Shown piece by piece: positions 8,876-16,611 of a DNA stretch of 64,000 nt. The stretch comes from Nostocoides_A vanveenii (GTDB lineage Bacteria > Actinomycetota > Actinomycetes > Actinomycetales > Dermatophilaceae). How positions within the stretch are numbered: the first letter of the stretch is position 1; every line of letters begins with the position of its first letter. The notes under the pieces are model-generated. The model had not been told where the DNA came from, searched no databases, and worked only from the letters and a program-made list of their open reading frames with translations. Made by a program: the position numbers and the translations under genes. The stretch covers positions 1-64,000 of the forward strand of contig NZ_BAAAPN010000015.1 of NCBI RefSeq assembly GCF_039531165.1, read 5' to 3'.

Positions 8876-10402
8876 TCAGGCCTCCTTCGTCGATATGGCC
8901 TGCAGCGCAGGCGCTTTGGCGAGCAGTGGGCCGCCCCACGCGGCCGTGAGCCGGGCTTCGAGGGCCGCGCCAACGGCATACAGGCGTTCGTCGCGCGTGG
9001 CTGGCGCGAGGATCTGGAAGCCCGCCGGGAGACCGTCCTCGTCGGCCAGGCCGCTGGGCAGCGAGAGGCCGGGAACACCCGCGAGATTCGCCGGGATCGT
9101 CGCGATGTCCTGCATGTACATCGACAGCGGATCGGCGAGCTTGGCACCGAGGGGGAAGGCCGTCGTCGGCGAGGTCGGCGAGACCAGCACATCGGCCCGT
9201 TCGAAGGCGGCGGCGAAGTCATCCGCGATCAGCCGGCGCACCTTCTGGGCCGATCCGTAGTAGGCGTCGTAGTAGCCGCTGGAGAGGGCATAGGTCCCCA
9301 GGATGATCCGTCGCTTCACCTCGTCGCCGAAGCCGGCGGCGCGGGTCGCGGCCATCACCTGCTCGGCGGAGGGGTCGTCGATGCCCTCCGGCAGGACGCG
9401 CAGGCCATAGCGCATGGCGTCGAACTTGGCCAGATTGCTCGAGACCTCCGACGGCATGACGAGGTAGTAGGCGGCGAGCGCGTGGGTGAAGCTCGGGCAG
9501 GACACCTCGACCACTTCGGCGCCGGCGTCGATGAGGTGCTGGACCGCCTCGTCGAAGCGGCGCTGGACGCCCGGCTGGTAGCCCTCGCCGGTCAATTCGC
9601 GCACGATACCGATCCGCATTCCGCTCACGTCGGCGCGGCGAGCCGCCTGAACGACGGGCGGGACGGGGGCGTCGATGGAGGTGGAGTCCATCGGGTCGTG
9701 GCCGGCGATGACCTCGTGCAGCAGCGCCGCGTCGAGCACCGTGCGGGTGCACGGGCCGGCCTGGTCGAGCGAGGAGGCCATGGCGATCAGGCCGTAGCGG
9801 CTGACGCCGCCATAGGTCGGTTTGGTGCCCACGGTGCCCGTGACGGACGCGGGCTGACGGATGGAGCCGCCGGTGTCGGTGCCGATAGCCAGCGGCGCCT
9901 GGAAGGAGGCGACCGCGGCGGCCGAGCCGCCGCCGGAGCCCCCGGGAATGCGATCGAGATCCCAGGGGTTGTGCGTCGGTCCGTAGGCCGAGTGCTCGGT
10001 CGAGGAGCCCATCGCGAACTCGTCCATATTGGTCTTGCCGAGGATCGGCATACCGGCAGCGCGCAGCCGGGTGACGATGGTCGCGTCATACGGCGGGACC
10101 CATCCCTGCAGAATCCGGGAGCCGGCAGTCGTGGGCAGGCCCCGCGTGACGACGACATCCTTCACGGCGACCGGCACACCGGCGAGCGCGTGCAACGGCT
10201 CCCCCGCTGCGCGGCGGCGGTCGACCTCGTCGGCGGCGGCGAGCGCGCCCTCGGCGTCGACGTGCAGATAGGCGCGCACGGCCTCGTCCACCGCAGTGGC
10301 GCGATCGAGGTGCGCGGCGGTGACCTCGCGGGCGGACACGCTGCCTGCGGCCAGCAGGCCGGCCAGTTCGGCGGCCGTCGATGTGATCAGTTCTGTTGTC
10401 AC
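8876..10402 (-). CDS. gatA: Asp-tRNA(Asn)/Glu-tRNA(Gln) amidotransferase subunit A
   Basis: Glutaminase subunit of GatCAB, 508 residues, amidase-signature family. The Ser-cisSer-Lys triad is visible as Lys81 (VAVKDVV), Ser156 (PGGSGGG) and Ser180 (TDTGGSIRQ). It releases ammonia from Gln, which is channelled to GatB. I use GTG 10402, giving a start of VTTELITSTA that aligns with GatA N-termini. The frame stays open upstream to 10471 but that would overlap gatC. The start lies 10 bases after the gatC stop. The glycine-rich signature reads GGSGGGS instead of the usual GGSSGGS, keeping the cis-Ser. Confidence 0.97.
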   Translation of the reverse strand: MTTELITSTAAELAGLLAAGSVSAREVTAAHLDRATAVDEAVRAYLHVDAEGALAAADEVDRRRAAGEPLHALAGVPVAVKDVVVTRGLPTTAGSRILQGWVPPYDATIVTRLRAAGMPILGKTNMDEFAMGSSTEHSAYGPTHNPWDLDRIPGGSGGGSAAAVASFQAPLAIGTDTGGSIRQPASVTGTVGTKPTYGGVSRYGLIAMASSLDQAGPCTRTVLDAALLHEVIAGHDPMDSTSIDAPVPPVVQAARRADVSGMRIGIVRELTGEGYQPGVQRRFDEAVQHLIDAGAEVVEVSCPSFTHALAAYYLVMPSEVSSNLAKFDAMRYGLRVLPEGIDDPSAEQVMAATRAAGFGDEVKRRIILGTYALSSGYYDAYYGSAQKVRRLIADDFAAAFERADVLVSPTSPTTAFPLGAKLADPLSMYMQDIATIPANLAGVPGLSLPSGLADEDGLPAGFQILAPATRDERLYAVGAALEARLTAAWGGPLLAKAPALQAISTKEA

Positions 10403-10412
10403 AGTGGGGATC

Positions 10413-10709
10413 TCAGTCTTCGTCGAGGATGCGGGGCACGGAGAATCGCTGTTCGTCGACCGCAGGGGCACCGGACAGTGCTTCCTGCGGGGTCAGCGAG
10501 GGTCGGGCGACATCGGGCCGGTGGACGTTGATCAGGGGCAATGGGTGGCTCATCGGCTCGACGCCCTCGGTTCCGGCCTGCTGAACGGCGGCGACGGACT
10601 CCAGGATCACGCCGAGTTCGCCGACCATCCGGTCGAGCTCGGCGTCGGAGAGGTCGATCCGGGCCAGTCCGGCGAGGTGCGCGACGGCATCGCGGGTGAG
10701 TTCGGACAT
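10413..10709 (-). CDS. gatC: Asp-tRNA(Asn)/Glu-tRNA(Gln) amidotransferase subunit C
   Basis: Small subunit (98 residues) that wraps around GatA and GatB and stabilises the complex. The N-terminal helix region VAHLAGLARIDLSDAEL is diagnostic, and the C-terminal part has the usual proline-rich extended segment. It is the first gene of the gatCAB operon. No Shine-Dalgarno sequence precedes the ATG; instead TAGACT lies seven bases upstream, which suggests a leaderless transcript. Confidence 0.95.
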   Translation of the reverse strand: MSELTRDAVAHLAGLARIDLSDAELDRMVGELGVILESVAAVQQAGTEGVEPMSHPLPLINVHRPDVARPSLTPQEALSGAPAVDEQRFSVPRILDED

Positions 10710-10716
10710 GCCGAGA

Positions 10717-10722
10717 AGTCTA
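10717..10722 (-). promoter_or_regulatory. -10 element of gatC, leaderless type
   Basis: On the minus strand TAGACT (TANNNT) stands exactly seven bases before the gatC ATG, with no ribosome-binding site between. Actinobacterial leaderless genes typically show this geometry, with transcription starting at or near the A of ATG. Confidence 0.55.
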
Positions 10723-10866
10723 TGGCGCGTCCGCGGCAGCCCCCCTCAGCCGCCCAACGGACCGCACCGACACCTTCACAGGAAGCGCATAGGAGCGTCA
10801 GAGGGCACGGATACACGGCCCCGGCTGAATGGAGCCACAACAGACCGCCACCCAAGGAGTTCCCCG

Positions 10867-11442
10867 ATGTCCCCCATCCTGCTCGCCGCCGATGTCGTCG
10901 CCATCGTCATCCTCGTCAGCCTCTTCCTGACCCGCCACGGCCGGCGCGACCTGCTCGTCGCCTACCTCGGGGTCAACCTCGGCGTGTATGCCGTGGCGAG
11001 CGTCCTCGCCTCGACCACCGCCGCGGGCGTCGGCCTGGGCCTGGGTCTCTTCGGCGTCCTGTCGATCATCCGGCTGCGCAGCGAGGAACTGACGCAGACC
11101 GAGATCGCCTACTACTTCGGTGCCCTGGCCCTCGGCCTGATCGCTGGCCTCGGCCAGTTCCACTACGCGACAGCGGGTTTGATGGCGCTCATCCTCGCCG
11201 GGCTCGCTGTCGGCGACCACCCGCGGCTCTCGGCCCGGAGCACCACCCAGTCACTCCTCCTCGATCGCGCACACACCAACCCGACAACCCTGCGTGCCCA
11301 CGTCGAGCGGGTGCTCGGCGGCGAAGTCCAGGCGGTGACGGTCGTCAAGACCGACCTGGTCAACGACACCACGCTGGTGACCGTGCGGCATACGCCCGCG
11401 ACGACGCTCCCCGCGCCGGCGGCGGTCGAGGCGACCCGATGA
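10867..11442 (+). CDS. DUF4956 integral membrane protein
   Basis: Protein of 191 residues with four or five hydrophobic segments in its first 125 residues (for example VVAIVILVSLFL and GVGLGLGLFGVLSIIRL), followed by a soluble C-terminal domain of about 65 residues. The FGVLSIIRLRSEELTQTEIAYYF block is the recognisable part of DUF4956. ATG 10867 has AAGGAG at 10854-10859; the frame continues upstream without a better start. The stop overlaps the next gene's start as ATGA. DUF4956 genes are often found beside VTC-domain genes, as here, which suggests a membrane partner of the polyphosphate polymerase. That role is inference. Confidence 0.85.
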   Translation: MSPILLAADVVAIVILVSLFLTRHGRRDLLVAYLGVNLGVYAVASVLASTTAAGVGLGLGLFGVLSIIRLRSEELTQTEIAYYFGALALGLIAGLGQFHYATAGLMALILAGLAVGDHPRLSARSTTQSLLLDRAHTNPTTLRAHVERVLGGEVQAVTVVKTDLVNDTTLVTVRHTPATTLPAPAAVEATR

Positions 11443-12257
11443 CGACCCTCGCCCTGGCTCGCCCGACCATGCCCGTCTCACTGACCGACCTCGCGCCGAT
11501 CTCGCTGGCCGACCTCTCGGCCCAGGCCGAGCTGCTCACTCGCGTGGATCGGAAGTATGTCGTGCCCACCTCCGTCCTCCCCCTCTGGCTCGAGCGCATC
11601 GCGGCCGGAACCCGGATCCTGGAGATCGACGGACGCCGCAGCTTCGCTTACCGGTCTTGCTACTGGGACACCGACCAGCTCGACAGCTTCCTGACCAGCG
11701 GTCAAGGACGGCGGCGCCGGTTCAAGGTCCGCGGCCGGACCTATCTGGACACCGGCAGCACCTTCCTGGAGGTCAAGACGCGCGGGCCGCGCGGCACGAC
11801 GGTCAAGGAGCGCGTGCTCCATCCGGACGTTACCGGGCCCCGGCTGGACACCGTCGCCTCGACGTATGTCGCGCACCGCCTCCGCGCGGCCGCCATCGAC
11901 CGCGTCGCCCCCGCCAACCTGACACCCGCCCTGGTCACCACCTACCGGCGGGCCACCCTGGTCACCCCGGGCGGCGAAGTGCCGGTCCGCGCCACGATCG
12001 ACGCCGATCTGAGCTGGCGGCTCCCGGAGCCTGCGGGGGCGGAAACAGCGAACCTGGCCGGCATGGCCGTCATCGAGACCAAGGGCGCAAGCACCCCCTC
12101 GCCCTTCGACCGTGTGCTGTGGCGTCTGGGCCACCGGCCGGTGCGGATCAGCAAATACGGAACCGGCCTCGCCCTGCTCCGGGACGACGTGCCCGACCTG
12201 AAGTGGCACAACGTGATTCACCGTCACCTGACCATCGAGCGGGGTGAGCGGCCATAA
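11439..12257 (+). CDS. VTC-domain polyphosphate polymerase
   Basis: Protein of 272 residues with the triphosphate-tunnel VTC fold, which in eukaryotic Vtc4 makes polyphosphate from ATP. The basic and acidic tunnel residues are all visible: Arg38/Lys39 (RVDRKY), Arg98 and Arg100 (FKVRGR), Glu111/Lys113 (FLEVKTR), Lys123 (VKERV), Arg170/Arg171 (TTYRRA), Glu213/Lys215 (VIETKG) and Lys239 (RISKYGTG). No SPX or membrane domain is present, so the DUF4956 protein is a likely membrane anchor. Its ATG overlaps the preceding stop, so the two are translationally coupled. Catalytic competence is inferred from the intact residue set. Confidence 0.88.
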   Translation: MTTLALARPTMPVSLTDLAPISLADLSAQAELLTRVDRKYVVPTSVLPLWLERIAAGTRILEIDGRRSFAYRSCYWDTDQLDSFLTSGQGRRRRFKVRGRTYLDTGSTFLEVKTRGPRGTTVKERVLHPDVTGPRLDTVASTYVAHRLRAAAIDRVAPANLTPALVTTYRRATLVTPGGEVPVRATIDADLSWRLPEPAGAETANLAGMAVIETKGASTPSPFDRVLWRLGHRPVRISKYGTGLALLRDDVPDLKWHNVIHRHLTIERGERP

Positions 12258-12368
12258 CCCGAGACCGCATGAACGGCACCTCGCGCGCCGCCTGATTTCA
12301 CCCCCTTCACCCTTCGCTCACTCACCCCACTCGACGGGCTCGCCATGCCCGAAACCAAGGAGCTTCCC

Positions 12369-13943
12369 ATGCAGACCAAGCGCATCGCCGCCGGCATTGC
12401 CGCCCTCGTCGCAGGCCTAGGCCTCGCCGCCTGCGGCACCACCTCGACCTCTAAGGCAGCGGCAGGCACGACCACCACCGTCGGCGCATCGGCCGCGACC
12501 GCGTCCAACGCCGCCGACTCATCCTCGTCCACGGCCACGTCGGCGCTCCTGACCGACAACGTGGAGAGCCACGCCGAGGCCGAGGACGCCGACTACGACA
12601 CGGCATCGGCCATCACCATCACTCTGGCCGACGGCGCGAGCACGTCCAGTTCGTCCACGGGAGTGACCATCGACGCAGACACCATCACCATCTCGGCGCC
12701 CGGAACCTATGTCTTGACGGGCACGCTCAGCAACGGCTCGGTCGTGGTGAACGCCGACGCGGAGGGCAAGGTTCGCCTCGTCCTGGACAACGCGAGCATC
12801 ACCAACTCGGCCGGTGCCGCGATCGACATCGAGGCGGCCGACGAAGCCGTCGTCGTCCTCGCGGACGGCACGACCAACACGCTCGCGGACGGCACGGGCT
12901 ATGACACCTCCGCCGAAGACGCCCCGAACGCTGCCCTCTTCTCGATGGCCGACCTGACCATCGGTGGCACCGGCACCGTGAATGTCACCGGCAACACCAA
13001 TGACGGCATCGCGAGCAAGGACGGCCTGGTCATCCTCGACGGCACGGTCAATGTCACCGCCATGGACGACGGAATCCGCGGCAAGGACTACCTGATCGTC
13101 GAGGGCGGGACCGTGACGGTCGGCGCGAATGACGACGCCCTGAAGTCCGACAACGAGACCGACGACACCGTGGGTTACGTCCTGATCGCCGGCGGCACGG
13201 TCACCGTCGAGGCCGGCGACGACGGCGTCCACGCGGAGGGCGACCTCGGCGTCACGGGCGGCACGCTGACCGTTCAGAAGTCGAACGAAGGGCTCGAGGG
13301 CGCCAATATCGTCATCGAGAACGGCGCGGTCTCGGTCGTCGCCAGTGACGACGGGCTCAACGCCACCTCCGGGTCGAGCACCGACGGCGGCATGGGCGGT
13401 GGCGGTATGCAGAACGACGGCTCGCAGTTGGTCATCAGCGGCGGGACCACCGTTGTCAACGCCGACGGCGACGGGCTGGATAGCAATGGCACGATCGCCA
13501 TCTCGGGCGGCACGACGATCGTCTCTGGCCCCACGATGAACGGCAACGGCTCGCTCGACTCGAACGGCGGCATCACCGTCACCGGCGGCACCGTGCTCGC
13601 TGCGGGATCGAGCGGCATGGCGGAGGCGCCCGGCACCGACTCGACCAGCGACTGGATGCAGGTCGGCTTCTCCTCGACCATCGCTGCGGGACAGACGATT
13701 TCCATCGTTTCCGGCGACGAGGTCATCGCCAGCTACACCACCGTCAAGGAGGTCGCGAACCTCGTCGTCGCGGCCGACGGCATCACGTCGGGCAGCTCGT
13801 ACGACGTGTATGTCGGTGGGCGGCTGGCCGACGCCACCGTGGGCACCTACTCCGCCGGCGGTTCGATCGAAAGGGCATCGAAGGTCGCCACCGTCACCGC
13901 CGGCCAGGCGACCAGCGGCGGCATGGGCGGGCCTGGCCACTGA
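12369..13943 (+). CDS. Lipoprotein with carbohydrate-binding beta-helix (Cthe_2159-like)
   Basis: Surface lipoprotein of 524 residues. The signal peptide ends in a lipobox, GLGLAAC, predicting lipid modification at the Cys. After a Ser/Thr/Ala linker the mature part is a run of short beta-strand repeats rich in GGT, VNADGDGLDSNG and DDGIRGKD motifs with many Asp/Asn. This is the signature of the parallel beta-helix carbohydrate-binding domain typified by Cthe_2159, which binds Ca2+ and acidic glycans. ATG 12369 is preceded by AAGGAG at 12357-12362. It follows the VTC gene by 111 bases. It probably anchors or organises a cell-wall glycopolymer, which is inference. Confidence 0.85.
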   Translation: MQTKRIAAGIAALVAGLGLAACGTTSTSKAAAGTTTTVGASAATASNAADSSSSTATSALLTDNVESHAEAEDADYDTASAITITLADGASTSSSSTGVTIDADTITISAPGTYVLTGTLSNGSVVVNADAEGKVRLVLDNASITNSAGAAIDIEAADEAVVVLADGTTNTLADGTGYDTSAEDAPNAALFSMADLTIGGTGTVNVTGNTNDGIASKDGLVILDGTVNVTAMDDGIRGKDYLIVEGGTVTVGANDDALKSDNETDDTVGYVLIAGGTVTVEAGDDGVHAEGDLGVTGGTLTVQKSNEGLEGANIVIENGAVSVVASDDGLNATSGSSTDGGMGGGGMQNDGSQLVISGGTTVVNADGDGLDSNGTIAISGGTTIVSGPTMNGNGSLDSNGGITVTGGTVLAAGSSGMAEAPGTDSTSDWMQVGFSSTIAAGQTISIVSGDEVIASYTTVKEVANLVVAADGITSGSSYDVYVGGRLADATVGTYSAGGSIERASKVATVTAGQATSGGMGGPGH

Positions 13944-13986
13944 GCGGCGAAACAGCATACGAGACAACGAGATCCGGAGACCTACG

Positions 13987-14923
13987 ATGACGACCACGAC
14001 TTCACCCAAGGGCACCCTTGTCCAGTCGGATGCCCCCGTGCCCGAGGGCCGCGGACAGCGGCCGGTCGGGGGGCGCGCCTTGCNGCTACCTCGTTGACCA
14101 CGTGGAGGTCACCAACGCCTCGACGCAGCAGTCCACCGCCATCGCGGCGGTCCAGGCGGCGGCGTCCGGAACCACCACGGCGACGAGCTATTCGAGTGAC
14201 ACGGCCACCATCGGCATCAGCAAGGTCGTGACCGGCAGCGGCACCGACCAGGTGACCTACTTCGTCGCGGATATCACGGTGAGCGACGCGACGATCGTCA
14301 AGTCGGCCTTCGCCAATGACGAGTTCGGGACCAATATCATCGCCTACCCGTCCGTGATCGCCGAGCAGGCCAGCGCGGTGCTCGCCATCAATGGTGACTA
14401 CTACGGCTTCCGCGACACCGGGATCGAGATCCGCAATGGCGTGATCTATCGCGACGCGGGCGCCCGGCAGGGGCTCGCGTTCTACAAGGACGGCTCGATG
14501 AAGCTCTACGACGAGACCGCCACCAACGCCAAAACCCTTCTCGCGCAAGGTGTCTGGCAGACGCTTTCCTTCGGCCCGGGCATCGTCGACGGCGGGAAAG
14601 TGGTCTCGGGCATCGAGGATGTCGAAGTCGACACCAACTTCGGCAATCACTCGATCCAGGGGCAGCAGCCGCGCACGGGCATCGGGTGGATCGGCGAGAA
14701 CCACCTGCTCTTCGTCGCCGTGGACGGCCGCAGCGCCGGCTACAGCCGCGGCGTGACGATGACCGAGTTCGCCGAGATCCTCGTCGGGCTCGGGGCCCAG
14801 GTGGCCTACAACCTCGACGGCGGCGGCTCGACCGCCATGATCTTCAACGGCAGACTCGTCAACAACCCTCTCGGCAAGGGCCAGGAGCGGGGCACCAGCG
14901 ACATCCTCTACGTGGCGGGGTGA
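13987..14923 (+). pseudogene. Phosphodiester glycosidase family gene, broken at an ambiguous base
   Basis: The C-terminal domain (from YLVDHVEVTN at about 14087) matches the NAGPA-like phosphodiester glycosidase family, ending in NLDGGGSTAMIFNGR and GTSDILYV. Family members remove alpha-linked N-acetylglucosamine from a phosphodiester or act on exopolysaccharides. The start ATG 13987 has GGAG just upstream but lies in a different frame from the domain. The frames meet at the single N at 14084. The transmembrane anchor usually found before this domain is missing, so the N more likely marks a lost stretch of sequence than a true mutation. The gene is probably intact in the organism. Confidence 0.75.
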
Positions 14924-14930
14924 ACGAGCC

Positions 14931-15989
14931 ATGATCGTGCTGATCCCGTCCTACGAACCCGATGGCCGACTGCCCCAGTTGGTGGCGGACCTCGGCGGCA
15001 CCGCACCGGTCGTCGTCGTCGACGACGGGAGCGGGCCGGCATACGGGCCGGTCTTCGCGGAGTGCGCGCGGCGGGGGGCGGTGATCGTCACCCATCCGGA
15101 GAACCGCGGCAAGGGTGCGGCGCTGAAAACCGGGTTCGCCTATGCGGGAACGCATTTCCCCGGTGAGTCGGTCGTCTGCGCCGACAGCGACGGCCAGCAC
15201 TCCCCGGTCGACATCCTGCGCGTCGCTGACGAACTGGCCGACGGCGAGGCGGACCTGGTGCTCGGTGCACGGCTATTCACCGGCGAGGTGCCGTTGCGTA
15301 GTCGGTTCGGAAATGCCGTCACCGGCCGGCTCTTCGCCGCTGCGACGCGTCGCCGGCTGATCGACACCCAGACCGGCCTGCGTGCGGTCCCAGCCCGGAG
15401 CCTGGCGTGGCTGTGCTCGATCCCCGGCGACCGCTTCGAATACGAACTGCGCGTGCTGTTGCGCGCGGTCGCCGACGGACTGACGATCCGCGAAGTGGAG
15501 ATCGCGACCATCTACCTGGACGAGAACGCGTCCTCGCACTTTAGGCCGGCGCGCGACTCGGTCATGATCTACCGGCAGCTCTTCGCCTTCGTCGCATCCT
15601 CGCTGGTGGGGTTCGCCCTCGACGCGACGCTCCTCTTCGCCGGCGTTGCACTGACGGGCAATGTGACGGCGAGCGCCGTCGGGGCGCGGTTGCTCAGCGG
15701 CACCGCGAACTTCACGATGAATCGCCGCTGGGCCTTCCGCAGTGGCGGCACGCAGGCCCCCCTGTGGCGGTCGGTCCGCCGGTATGCCGCTCTTGCTGCC
15801 GTCATCCTCGCCGCGAATGTGCTTCTGCTGCATGCGCTCTCGGGGCTTCTGGGCTCGCTGCTGCTGGCCAAGCTGGGCACGGAGGTCGCCCTCTTCGTCG
15901 CGAGCTTCCTCATCCAGCGCACCGGCGTGTTCGCCCCTGCGCGCACCCCTAAGCCTCGGTCCGCTGACCGCGAGCCAGCGGGCGTCTAA
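14931..15989 (+). CDS. GT2 glycosyltransferase fused to a GtrA-like membrane domain
   Basis: Protein of 352 residues in two parts. Residues 1-210 or so are a GT-A family 2 glycosyltransferase (MIVLIPSYEPDG start, VVVVDDGS nucleotide-binding site, CADSDGQHS with the DXD-type acidic motif), close to polyprenyl-phosphate hexose synthases. Residues from about 220 form four transmembrane helices of GtrA type (LVGFALDATLLFAG, TANFTMNRRWAFR). Such fusions typically make a lipid-linked sugar and move it across the membrane for surface glycan decoration. It starts seven bases after the glycosidase stop and closes the operon. Confidence 0.88.
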   Translation: MIVLIPSYEPDGRLPQLVADLGGTAPVVVVDDGSGPAYGPVFAECARRGAVIVTHPENRGKGAALKTGFAYAGTHFPGESVVCADSDGQHSPVDILRVADELADGEADLVLGARLFTGEVPLRSRFGNAVTGRLFAAATRRRLIDTQTGLRAVPARSLAWLCSIPGDRFEYELRVLLRAVADGLTIREVEIATIYLDENASSHFRPARDSVMIYRQLFAFVASSLVGFALDATLLFAGVALTGNVTASAVGARLLSGTANFTMNRRWAFRSGGTQAPLWRSVRRYAALAAVILAANVLLLHALSGLLGSLLLAKLGTEVALFVASFLIQRTGVFAPARTPKPRSADREPAGV

Positions 15990-15994
15990 CTCGA

Positions 15995-16057
15995 GCCCCG
16001 TCGAGAGGCCGGTTCAGCCCCGTCGAGAGGCCGGTTCAGCCCCGTCGAGAGGCCGGT
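15995..16057 (+). repeat. 22-bp tandem repeat, left cluster
   Basis: Two complete and one partial copy of a 22-base unit beginning GCCCCGTCGAGAGGCCGG start at 15995, 16017 and 16039 with no spacers. The same unit recurs in opposite orientation at 16457-16509. Confidence 0.9.
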
Positions 16058-16456
16058 CGAGGCACCGAACGCTCAGTGATTGCTGTGGGGCGCGAGCGAG
16101 GCTCGGGCGGTGGCCAGGCCAGGACCTCCTCGTCGACGTAGCCACAAGCATGTACCCGCAGGCGATGAGGCGCTCGTTGTCGTACCCCAGCAGCCCACGG
16201 CTGATCGATGCCCGATCCACCGCAGCCAGGCAGGACGGACATCGAAGGTGCAATTCCAGCTCGTCCGAGTGCCCGAGGCTCTCGGGCTCCAAGCGCCAGC
16301 CGCCACGGGAGCGCCCGAACAACCACGGGGCTTAGACCATGGCCGTGCGCCGGAGGCAGCGGACGATAGGACGCATAGTCGCTCATCTTGCTGGGCCCGA
16401 GCCGCGAACAGGTCTTGATGCGCACACCTTCGCGGGCGCAGTGGCACCCCTGAGGG
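16058..16456. other. 0.4-kb interval between inverted repeat clusters
   Basis: No recognisable gene is seen. The best minus-strand frame (16322 down to 16014, 102 residues) includes ELHLRCPSCLAAVDRAS and LLGYDNERLIACGYML, which look protein-like but match nothing I know. A neighbouring frame starting MSDYASYRPLPPAHGHGL could be its frameshifted N-terminus. It may be a decayed small gene or the core of a repeat-bounded, non-autonomous element. Confidence 0.4.
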
Positions 16457-16509
16457 CTCTCGACGGGGCTGAACCGGCCTCTCGACGGGGCTGAACCGGC
16501 CTCTCGACG
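16457..16509 (-). repeat. 22-bp tandem repeat, right cluster (inverted)
   Basis: One complete copy (16470-16491) and two partial copies of the unit found at 15995-16057, here in reverse orientation (TGAACCGGCCTCTCGACG...). Together with the left cluster it forms an inverted pair spanning 515 bases, about 100 bases from the ligA stop. Confidence 0.9.
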
Positions 16510-16611
16510 TTCCCGTATGCCGTTTGGTCACCTCGGTCTGTGGCCGCCCCCGACGTCCTCCTTTCCAAGCTCCGACCCCCGGCGTCCGGCAACCCGCAGT
16601 GATAGGGGCCC

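Noticed and set aside
15995..16057. Short repeats considered as a CRISPR array
   Set aside because: The 22-base units are directly joined without spacers and no cas gene is present.
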